Origin: Enemella dayhoffiae
GTDB taxonomy: Bacteria; Actinomycetota; Actinomycetes; Propionibacteriales; Propionibacteriaceae
Assembly (NCBI RefSeq): GCF_002250625.1
Contig: NZ_NMVQ01000001.1
Coordinates: 186,001 to 250,000 of the forward strand
DNA: 64,000 nucleotides
Direction of reading: 5' to 3'
Shown: positions 57,455 through 64,000 of the stretch, piece after piece
Position numbering within the stretch: the first letter of the stretch is position 1
Layout: each line of letters starts with the position of its first letter
Notes under the pieces: generated by a model
What the model was told of the DNA's origin: nothing
Database searches by the model: none
The model's input: the letters and a program-made list of their open reading frames with translations, nothing else
Position numbers and translations under genes: made by a program

Positions 57455-59469
57455 ACACCGACAATGCTGGCAGCGCGACCGTCCGCAGGGCCCCGGAGCG
57501 ACCGAAGCACGCCCCGACCGGACCCCAGCTGGGCGGCCCGCACGGACCCCGCCCCGTGGAGAAGGCGTCCACGTTCGGGCCGTCGCTGAAACGGCTGGTC
57601 GGTCGGCTGCGCCCCGAGCGCCCGTTGGTCATCCTGGTGCTGGTGCTCGCGGCCACCGGTGTGGCAATGGGGGTGGTGGGACCGAAGATCCTCGGCATGG
57701 CCACCGACGTGGTGTTCGCCGGCGTGCTGGGCACGATGATGGCGACCATGGCTCCGGGCGCCAGCAAGGAGCAGATCATCGCTGGCCTGCGCGCTCGAGG
57801 AGACCAGACCACCGCCGATCTGCTGCAGCACTCGACCGCCGTCCCCGGGGTGGGCATCGACTTCACCCGGCTCGGCTGGATCGTCCTGCTGGCGTTGGGG
57901 TTGTACGTGTTCTCCTCGCTGCTGCTGTGGCTGCAGGCATACCTGTTGAACGGGGTGGTGAACCGCACGGTGCAGCGGATGCGCCGCGACGTCGCGGCGA
58001 AACTCAACCGGCTGCCGTTGCGCTATTTCGACAACCAGCCCCGCGGGGAGTTGTTGTCCCGGGTCACCAACGACATCGACAACATCACCCAGTCGATGCA
58101 GCAGACCCTTTCCCAGTTGGTGAACTCGCTACTCACCCTGATCGGCGTGCTGCTGATGATGCTGCTGGTGTCGCCCCTGCTGACCCTGGTCGCCCTGGTC
58201 ACCATCCCGATCTCGATGGTGCTGACGATGGCGATCGGCAAGCGGTCGCAGAAGCTGTTCAAGCAGACCTGGAAGTCAACCGGGGAACTGAATGCGCACG
58301 TCGAGGAGGCGTACACCGGGCACGCGCTGGTGAAGGTGTTCGGCCGCCAGCGCGAGGTGCAGCAGGTGTTCGACCGGCGCAACTGCGAGCTCTATCAGGC
58401 CTCGTTCGGTTCGCAGTTCGTGTCGGGCATCATCATGCCGGCGATGATGTTCATCGGAAACCTCAACTATGTGGTGATCGCGGTGATCGGCGGGCTCCGG
58501 GTGACCAGCGGGGCGATGACGCTGGGCGATGTGCAGGCGTTCATCCAGTATTCGCGGCAGTTCACCCAGCCGCTCACCCAGGTGGCGTCGATGGCCAACC
58601 TGCTGCAGTCGGGGGTGGCTTCGGCGGAGCGGGTGTTCGAGGTGCTGGACGAGGCCGAGGAGGTGCCCGAGGGCGGTATCGAGTTGGAGACGGCCCGCGG
58701 CCACGTTCGCTTCGAGCACGTGGATTTCGCCTACACCCCGCAGCGTCCACTGATCACCGACCTGTCGCTGGACGTGCGGCCGGGCTCCACCGTCGCCATC
58801 GTCGGTCCGACCGGGGCGGGCAAGACCACGCTGGTCAACCTGGTGATGCGCTTCTATGAGCTGGACGCCGGCCGGATCACCCTGGACGGGGTGGACATCT
58901 CCACCGTCCCCCGCTCGGCGCTGCGCTCGAAGATCGGCATGGTGCTGCAGGACACGTGGCTGTTCGGGGGCACGATCCGGGAGAACATCGCCTACGGCCG
59001 GCCCGGTGCCAGCGAGGAGGAGATCATCGCCGCGGCCCGGGCGACCTACGTGGATCGGTTCGTGCACTCCCTGCCGGACGGCTATGACACCGTGATCGAC
59101 GAGGAGGGGGCGGGGGTGTCGGCCGGCGAGAAGCAGCTGATCACCATCGCCCGTGCCTTCCTCGCCGACCCCGCGCTGCTGATCCTGGACGAGGCGACCA
59201 GTTCGGTCGACACCCGCACCGAGGCGCTGGTGCAGCAGGCGATGGCGGCCCTGCGCCGGAGGGGCGACCAGGGGGCAGCGGGCAGCAGCCGGACCAGTTT
59301 CGTGATCGCGCACCGGCTCTCCACGATCCGGGACGCGGACACGATCCTGGTGATGGAGAACGGCGGCATCGTCGAGCAGGGCTCGCACGCCGAACTGCTC
59401 ACCGCCGATGGGGCGTACGCCCGGTTGTACCGCTCGCAGTTCGCGGCGCCGGTGGAGTTGGTGGACTGA
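57451..59469 (+). CDS. Heterodimeric ABC exporter, second half-transporter
   Basis: A 672-residue half-transporter with a 45-residue hydrophilic N-terminal extension, six helices, and an ATPase domain from about residue 415. Walker A is GPTGAGKTT, Walker B LLILDEATSSVD with the catalytic Glu, and the switch is VIAHRLST with His. The signature is VSAGEKQ rather than LSGGQ, the usual degeneration in the partner of an inactive site. The first periplasmic loop carries an extra stretch between helices 1 and 2 (residues about 90-130). Substrate unknown; drugs or lipids are likely. Confidence 0.92.
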   Translation: MNTDNAGSATVRRAPERPKHAPTGPQLGGPHGPRPVEKASTFGPSLKRLVGRLRPERPLVILVLVLAATGVAMGVVGPKILGMATDVVFAGVLGTMMATMAPGASKEQIIAGLRARGDQTTADLLQHSTAVPGVGIDFTRLGWIVLLALGLYVFSSLLLWLQAYLLNGVVNRTVQRMRRDVAAKLNRLPLRYFDNQPRGELLSRVTNDIDNITQSMQQTLSQLVNSLLTLIGVLLMMLLVSPLLTLVALVTIPISMVLTMAIGKRSQKLFKQTWKSTGELNAHVEEAYTGHALVKVFGRQREVQQVFDRRNCELYQASFGSQFVSGIIMPAMMFIGNLNYVVIAVIGGLRVTSGAMTLGDVQAFIQYSRQFTQPLTQVASMANLLQSGVASAERVFEVLDEAEEVPEGGIELETARGHVRFEHVDFAYTPQRPLITDLSLDVRPGSTVAIVGPTGAGKTTLVNLVMRFYELDAGRITLDGVDISTVPRSALRSKIGMVLQDTWLFGGTIRENIAYGRPGASEEEIIAAARATYVDRFVHSLPDGYDTVIDEEGAGVSAGEKQLITIARAFLADPALLILDEATSSVDTRTEALVQQAMAALRRRGDQGAAGSSRTSFVIAHRLSTIRDADTILVMENGGIVEQGSHAELLTADGAYARLYRSQFAAPVELVD

Positions 59470-59479
59470 GTCGGTCGAC

Positions 59480-59851
59480 TCAGCCGGCGTGGGGGCGTTC
59501 GATGAGTTCGATGGCCTCGGTCAGGGAGGCACGGTCGGCGGGGGCGAGGTGGGCGACGATCTGCGTGAGGATCTCGCGGCGCTCTTCCTCGGTCCCGGTG
59601 ACCAGTTCGAGCACCTCCTCGGCGATCAGCACGCTGCGGCTGGCGTTCGGCTGATAGAGCCATTGCCGGCCGTCGCGCTGGCGGCGTACGATCTGCTTCT
59701 TCGCCAGCCGGTCGAGGACGGTCATCACGGTGGTGTACGCCAGATCACGCTCCCCCACCAGCACCGTGTGCACCTGGCGGACCGAGCGCGGTTCCGGGGC
59801 GTGCCACAGCGCTTCCATCACCTTGGTCTCGAGTTCTCCGAGCAGCGCCAT
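59480..59851 (-). CDS. BlaI/MecI/CopY-family transcriptional repressor
   Basis: A 123-residue winged-helix repressor. It begins MALLGELETKVMEALW, then SVRQVHTVL and LAYTTVMTVLDRLAKKQIV, then RRQRDGRQWLY, all typical of the family, with a C-terminal dimerisation helix pair. ATG 59851 with GAGGTGA upstream is chosen; GTG 59860 is possible. The family is usually paired with a BlaR-type protease sensor, which is missing here. It is divergent from cydA with a BlaI-type palindrome in between, so it probably controls the cytochrome bd genes and itself. Confidence 0.9.
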   Translation of the reverse strand: MALLGELETKVMEALWHAPEPRSVRQVHTVLVGERDLAYTTVMTVLDRLAKKQIVRRQRDGRQWLYQPNASRSVLIAEEVLELVTGTEEERREILTQIVAHLAPADRASLTEAIELIERPHAG

Positions 59852-59910
59852 GGGGGTCACCTCGCCTCAGCCGTATTGCGCTCGTCACACTAGCGGGCCT
59901 CGATTCACAA

Positions 59911-59930
59911 TACTACGACACTGAGTAGTA
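59911..59930. promoter_or_regulatory. BlaI-type operator between the repressor gene and cydA
   Basis: TACTAC-GACACTGA-GTAGTA is a perfect 6-base inverted repeat ending 10 bases before the cydA ATG. BlaI/MecI operators are built on TACTAC/GTAGTA half-sites (family knowledge). Bound repressor would cover the cydA translation start region; no good ribosome site is seen between the operator and the ATG. Confidence 0.7.
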
Positions 59931-59940
59931 AGTTTTGCCC

Positions 59941-61419
59941 ATGAGCTCAGAGACCCTGGCGCGGTGGCAATTCGGAATCACCACCGTCTACCACTTCCTC
60001 TTTGTCCCGATCACGTTGGCGATGTCCTTCCTGGTCGCCATCTTTCAGACCATGTGGGTTCGCTCCGGCAACGAGAACCACCTGCGGCTGACCAAGTTCT
60101 ACGGCAAGTTGTTCCTGATCAACTTCGCCATGGGCGTGGTCACCGGCATCGTGCAGGAGTTCCAGTTCGGGATGAACTGGTCCGACTATTCCCGTTTCGT
60201 CGGCGACATCTTCGGTGCGCCCCTTGCGCTCGAGGCCCTGCTGGCGTTCTTCCTCGAATCGACCTTCCTCGGCCTGTGGATCTTCGGCTGGGACCGCCTG
60301 CCGAAGAAGGTGCACCTGGCCACGATCTGGCTGGCCGCCATCGGCACCAACATCTCGGCGATCTTCATCCTGGCCGCGAACTCGTGGATGCAGAACCCGG
60401 TCGGCTGGCAGTTCAACGCGGCCAGCAACCGGGCCGAGCTGAACGACTTCGGCGCGGTGCTGTTCAACCCGGTGTTCCTCGTCACCTTCCCGCACCAGAT
60501 CACCGCCGCGTGGATGACCTCCGGCGCCCTGGTCGCCGCGGTTGCCGGCTGGCACCTGTGGCGGCTCGGTCGCGCCGCGGCCAGGCCCGAGGCGATCGCA
60601 CACGAGGAACGCGAGGAGAAGGCGTGGCGGACCGCGCTGAAGATCGGTGCGGTGTCGATGCTGATCGGCAGCCTCGGCGTACTCGTCTCCGGCGACCTGC
60701 AGGGCAAGGTGATGACCGACGTGCAGCCGATGAAGATGGCCGCCGCGGAGGCGCTCTATGAGACCGAGCAGCCGGCGGACTTCTCGCTGTTCACCATCGG
60801 CAGCCTGGACGGCAGCCAGGAGGTGTTCGCGATCAAGATCCCGCGGCTGCTCTCCTTCCTCGCCCACAACAACTTCACCGGCGAGGTGCAGGGCATCAAC
60901 CCGTTGAACACCCAATATCAGGCGCAGTACACACCCCAGCTGGAAAAGGTGTACGGCCCCGAGATCGCCAAGCGGATGACCACCTACGCCCCGAACATCC
61001 CGATCACCTACTGGACGTTCCGGATCATGATGGGGCTGGGCTTCCTGGGCATCGCGATCGGGTTGTGGTGCCTGTTCCAGGCGCGGCGCAGCCAACTGCC
61101 GACCAGCCAGGTGTGGCGCTGGGGGATGATCGTCTTCCCGTTCGCTCCGCTGTTCGCCAACTCGTTCGGCTGGATCTTCACCGAGATGGGACGCCAGCCG
61201 TGGGTGGTGTTCGGCGTGATGCCGACCGCCGCCGGGGTCTCGCCCGGGGTCTCGCCGGCGATGGTGCTGTTCTCGATGATCGGGTTCACCCTGGTCTACG
61301 GCGCGCTCGCCGTGGTCGAGGTGGGGCTGTTCGTCAAGTACATCAAGCTCGGGCTGCCCGAGGTGTCCGAACCGAAGGTCCTCGACGACGAGGACGCTCC
61401 CCTGTCGTTCGCGTACTGA
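59941..61419 (+). CDS. cydA: Cytochrome bd ubiquinol/menaquinol oxidase subunit I
   Basis: A 492-residue membrane subunit that oxidises quinol and holds hemes b558, b595 and d. Heme ligands are His18 in VYHFLF and the His in TFPHQITAAW; GRQPWVVFGV is the C-terminal signature. The Q-loop is of the short type common in Gram-positives. About nine helices. ATG without a clear ribosome site; the operator lies just upstream. First gene of cydABD(C), giving low-oxygen respiration. Confidence 0.96.
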   Translation: MSSETLARWQFGITTVYHFLFVPITLAMSFLVAIFQTMWVRSGNENHLRLTKFYGKLFLINFAMGVVTGIVQEFQFGMNWSDYSRFVGDIFGAPLALEALLAFFLESTFLGLWIFGWDRLPKKVHLATIWLAAIGTNISAIFILAANSWMQNPVGWQFNAASNRAELNDFGAVLFNPVFLVTFPHQITAAWMTSGALVAAVAGWHLWRLGRAAARPEAIAHEEREEKAWRTALKIGAVSMLIGSLGVLVSGDLQGKVMTDVQPMKMAAAEALYETEQPADFSLFTIGSLDGSQEVFAIKIPRLLSFLAHNNFTGEVQGINPLNTQYQAQYTPQLEKVYGPEIAKRMTTYAPNIPITYWTFRIMMGLGFLGIAIGLWCLFQARRSQLPTSQVWRWGMIVFPFAPLFANSFGWIFTEMGRQPWVVFGVMPTAAGVSPGVSPAMVLFSMIGFTLVYGALAVVEVGLFVKYIKLGLPEVSEPKVLDDEDAPLSFAY

Positions 61420-61434
61420 GTGAGGTAAGGGAAA

Positions 61435-62478
61435 ATGACACTCGCAACGCTCTGGTTCATCCTGGTCGCCGTCCTGTGGATCGGCTATTTCGTGCTCGAA
61501 GGATTCGACTTCGGGGTGGGCATGCTGGTCGGCCTGCTCGGCAAGAAGGAGAAGGACCGTCGGGTGATGATCAACACCATCGGCCCGCTCTGGGACGGCA
61601 ACGAGGTGTGGCTGCTCACCGCCGGTGGCGCCACCTTCGCCGCCTTTCCCGAGTGGTACGCCACCTTGTTCTCCGGGTTGTACCTGCCGCTGTTCCTGAT
61701 CCTGATCGCGCTGATCTTCCGCGGCGTCGCCTTCGAATATCGGCACAAGCGCGACAGCGCCAAGTGGCGGCGCGGATTCGACTGGTGCATCATCCTCGGC
61801 TCGTTCGTGCCGGCGCTGGTGTTCGGGGTCGGCTTCGCCAACTTCGTCCGCGGTCTGCCCATCGTCGCCCTGCCCGGACGGCGTTGGGTGATGGAGACCT
61901 CGGTCGGCAACTTCTTCGGGCTGTTCATGCCCTACGCCCTGGTCGGCGGTCTGCTGTTCGTGACGCTGTTCCTCTTCCACGGCGCGATCTTCATCTCACT
62001 GAAGACCAAGGGCGACATCCGGCACACCGCGCGCAGCTTCGGCGGCAAGGTCGGACTGGCCGCCGTCGGCCTGCTCACCCTGTTCAGCGTCTGGACCGCT
62101 GCGGCGTACGGCAAGGGCGTGCTGACCTGGGTCGCCGCGGTGCTCGCCATCGTCGGCGTGGTCGCGGCCTATCTGATGAACCGGCGCGGCCGTGAGGGCT
62201 GGGCCTTCTTCGGCACCGTGGTGGCGATCCTGGCCATGATGGTGATGATCTTCTCCTGCATGTTCCCGAACGCGATCACCGCGCTCGAGCCGGGCAACGA
62301 CCTGTCCGTGGCCGCGGCCGCGTCGACGCCCTACACGCTGAAGATCATGACGATCGCTGCGGCGGTGTTCGTGCCGGTCGTGCTGGGCTATCAGGCGTGG
62401 ACCTTCTGGGTCTTCCGCAAGCGGATCAGCACCCGCAACCTGCCGGCCGAACAGCCGGAGGAGCAGCCGGTCGGCTGA
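61435..62478 (+). CDS. cydB: Cytochrome bd oxidase subunit II
   Basis: A 347-residue membrane subunit with eight to nine helices. The start TLWFILVAVLWIGYFVLEGFDFGVGM is typical, followed by GPLWDGNEVWLLTAGGATFAAFPEWYAT and RGVAFEYRHK. Ribosome site GAGGTAAGG lies 15 bases after the cydA stop. The C-terminal helix TIAAAVFVPVVLGYQAWTFW closes the protein. Works with CydA. Confidence 0.96.
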   Translation: MTLATLWFILVAVLWIGYFVLEGFDFGVGMLVGLLGKKEKDRRVMINTIGPLWDGNEVWLLTAGGATFAAFPEWYATLFSGLYLPLFLILIALIFRGVAFEYRHKRDSAKWRRGFDWCIILGSFVPALVFGVGFANFVRGLPIVALPGRRWVMETSVGNFFGLFMPYALVGGLLFVTLFLFHGAIFISLKTKGDIRHTARSFGGKVGLAAVGLLTLFSVWTAAAYGKGVLTWVAAVLAIVGVVAAYLMNRRGREGWAFFGTVVAILAMMVMIFSCMFPNAITALEPGNDLSVAAAASTPYTLKIMTIAAAVFVPVVLGYQAWTFWVFRKRISTRNLPAEQPEEQPVG

Positions 62479-62498
62479 GCCGACTACGCTCGTCATCC

Positions 62499-64000
62499 AT
62501 GGCCGGACCGATCGACCGTCGACTGCTGACCCGAGCCAGGGCCACCCGCGGTTTCCTGGTCGCGTCGGTGGCCGTGGGGTCGGCGACGGCGCTGCTGGTG
62601 GTGGCGCAGGCGTGGTTGTTGTCACGGGTCGTGGCCCGGGCGTTCGATGCCGCATCGACGCCCGGGGCCGCAGCCCGTTTTCCGTTCGGTGGGCTGGCCG
62701 CCGCCCTCGGCGTCCTCGCCGTGGTGCTGCTCGGGCGCGCGGGGTTGGCCTGGCTCGGGTCGTGGCTGGCGCATCGCAGCGCGGCCGCGGTGAAGTCGCA
62801 GCTGCGCGCCGACATCATCGACGCCCGGTTGAGCGCCCCGGGCGCGACCCGGGTGCCGACCGGGCAGCTCTCCGCCCTGCTCACCCAGGGTCTGGACGCG
62901 CTCGACGGCTATTACGCCCGCTATCTGCCGCAGCTGGCGCTGGCGCTGACGGTGCCGGCGATCGTCGGGGTGGCGATCCTGACCGCCGACTTCACCTCCA
63001 CGGTGGTGGTGGCGCTGACGCTGCCGCTGATCCCGGTGTTCATGGTGCTGATCGGATTGGCGACCAAGGCGCGGATGAACAGGAGCTGGCGGGTGCAGAC
63101 GCGGCTGGCCAACCACTTCGGTGACCTGGTCGCCGGGCTGCCGACCCTGCAGGTGTTCGGCCGGGCCCGGGCCCAGGAGCGCGGGTTGGTCATCACCGAG
63201 CGCAGGCACCGCAGCGAGACCATGAGCACGCTGCGGGTGTCGTTCCTGTCGTCGTTCGTGCTGGAGCTGCTGGCGACCTATTCGGTGGCCCTGGTCGCGG
63301 TACCGATCGGGCTGCGGCTGGTCGAGGGGCACCTGAGCCTCGCCACCGGGCTGTTCGTGCTGATTCTGGTGCCGGAGTGCTATCTGCCGGTGCGTCAGGT
63401 GGGCGTGCACTACCACGACTCGGTCGACGGGATCGCCGCGGCCGACGAGGCGTTCGCGATCATCGAGGGCGCCCAGCGGACCGGTGGTTCGACGGCGCCG
63501 TCGGCCGGGGTGCCGATCCGGTTCGCAGGGGTCGGCGTACGCCACGCCGGGAGCGATGTCGACAGCCTGAGCGATTTCTCGATGACCCTCGCACCCGGTG
63601 AGGTGGTGGCGCTGACCGGGCCGAGCGGGTGCGGCAAGTCGACCGCGCTGGCGGTGCTGATGGGTTTCCTGGTGCCGAGCGCCGGCCGGGTGATGATCGG
63701 GGATGCCGACCTGGCCGAGCTCGACCTCGCCCGGTGGCGACGGTCGCTGGCCTGGGTCGGGCAGCAGCCGGGGGTGGTGGCCGGCACCATCGCCGACAAC
63801 GTACGCCTGGGCGACCCGGACGCCGACGAGGCCGCCGTGACCGCGGCGCTGCGGGCCGCCGGTGCCGAGGCGCTGGCCCCGGAGCGGCCGGTCGGTGACG
63901 ACGGCAGCGAGCTGTCGGCCGGCGAGTTGCGCCGGGTCGCGGTCGCCCGGGCGCTGCTGCGGCTGCGCGCCGGCGCCGGGCTGCTGGTGCTGGACGAGCC
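62499..64000 (+). CDS. cydD: ABC transporter CydD (cysteine/glutathione export for cytochrome bd assembly), partial
   Basis: The first 500 residues of an ABC half-transporter; the frame is open at the window end. Six helices fill residues about 18-305, with DGYYARYLPQLALALTVP and LVPECYLPVRQVG, both typical of CydD. The ATPase part shows Walker A GPSGCGKST, signature ELSAGELRR and the beginning of Walker B LLVLDE. CydDC exports thiols needed for bd oxidase assembly. It follows cydB by 20 bases. Whether it is fused with CydC cannot be seen here. Confidence 0.92.
   Translation, partial: MAGPIDRRLLTRARATRGFLVASVAVGSATALLVVAQAWLLSRVVARAFDAASTPGAAARFPFGGLAAALGVLAVVLLGRAGLAWLGSWLAHRSAAAVKSQLRADIIDARLSAPGATRVPTGQLSALLTQGLDALDGYYARYLPQLALALTVPAIVGVAILTADFTSTVVVALTLPLIPVFMVLIGLATKARMNRSWRVQTRLANHFGDLVAGLPTLQVFGRARAQERGLVITERRHRSETMSTLRVSFLSSFVLELLATYSVALVAVPIGLRLVEGHLSLATGLFVLILVPECYLPVRQVGVHYHDSVDGIAAADEAFAIIEGAQRTGGSTAPSAGVPIRFAGVGVRHAGSDVDSLSDFSMTLAPGEVVALTGPSGCGKSTALAVLMGFLVPSAGRVMIGDADLAELDLARWRRSLAWVGQQPGVVAGTIADNVRLGDPDADEAAVTAALRAAGAEALAPERPVGDDGSELSAGELRRVAVARALLRLRAGAGLLVLDE

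Overview
The window is high-GC DNA (roughly 70% G+C by eye) with GTG and TTG starts, many 4-base ATGA/GTGA gene overlaps and a strong preference for G/C in third codon positions. The block fhaA-fhaB-pstP-rodA-pbpA-pknB-pabA, followed by DUF881 and crgA, is the cell-wall/kinase cluster that lies near the chromosome origin in Actinobacteria such as Mycobacterium. Gene content and repeat style suggest a member of the Propionibacteriales, perhaps Propionibacteriaceae; that assignment is inference. 

Layout. 1-3070: an RND exporter (cut by the left edge) with its TetR regulator and a clear operator between them. 3223-6191: a tightly coupled DUF2617 / small lipoprotein / DUF350 / membrane aminopropyltransferase operon, followed by an EcsC-family gene. 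7014-9092: a DUF222-HNH endonuclease gene bracketed by two ~150-bp inverted copies of a palindromic repeat, resembling a mobile or once-mobile unit. 9239-21568: a phosphonate island with an ABC importer (phnD, phnC, fused phnE1E2), a FAD aminophosphonate oxidase-like gene, a phosphonatase-like HAD, a phnF-type GntR regulator, and a C-P lyase operon phnG-H-I-(J::K fusion)-L-M. A PHO-box-like direct repeat precedes the HAD/C-P lyase operon. 

21575-31624: DUF1684 protein, S9 peptidase, vWA lipoprotein, protein-tyrosine-phosphatase-like protein, malate synthase G with an IclR regulator, a threonine-synthase-like enzyme, a small frameshifted gene and a methyltransferase. 31696-32624: tRNA-Leu(CAG) and a crcB pair. 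32900-42946: the cell-wall/Ser-Thr kinase cluster, crgA and map. 42946-43449: a decayed DUF1479 gene between two inverted 75-bp palindromic repeats. 43462-46391: lysS and a YbjQ-like domain embedded in long YGQ/PGQ low-complexity arms. 

46482-51911: a D-amino-acid utilisation module (DauR-like regulator, MFS transporter, D-serine/D-threonine-lyase-like PLP enzyme, N-acyl-D-amino-acid deacylase, RidA). 51919-55115: an internally deleted PEP-mutase-like gene, a HAD phosphatase, an orphan ParA-like ATPase and a frameshifted secreted transglycosylase-like gene. 55125-59469: TetR plus a heterodimeric ABC exporter with an operator. 59480-64000: a BlaI-family repressor divergent from cydA-cydB-cydD, with a BlaI-type operator between them; cydD runs off the right edge. 

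Three repeat families cut across the window: a dispersed TTCGACAGGCTCAGCC sequence that has entered two coding regions in frame, the palindromic elements named above, and a strongly over-represented decamer GGCGTACGCC.
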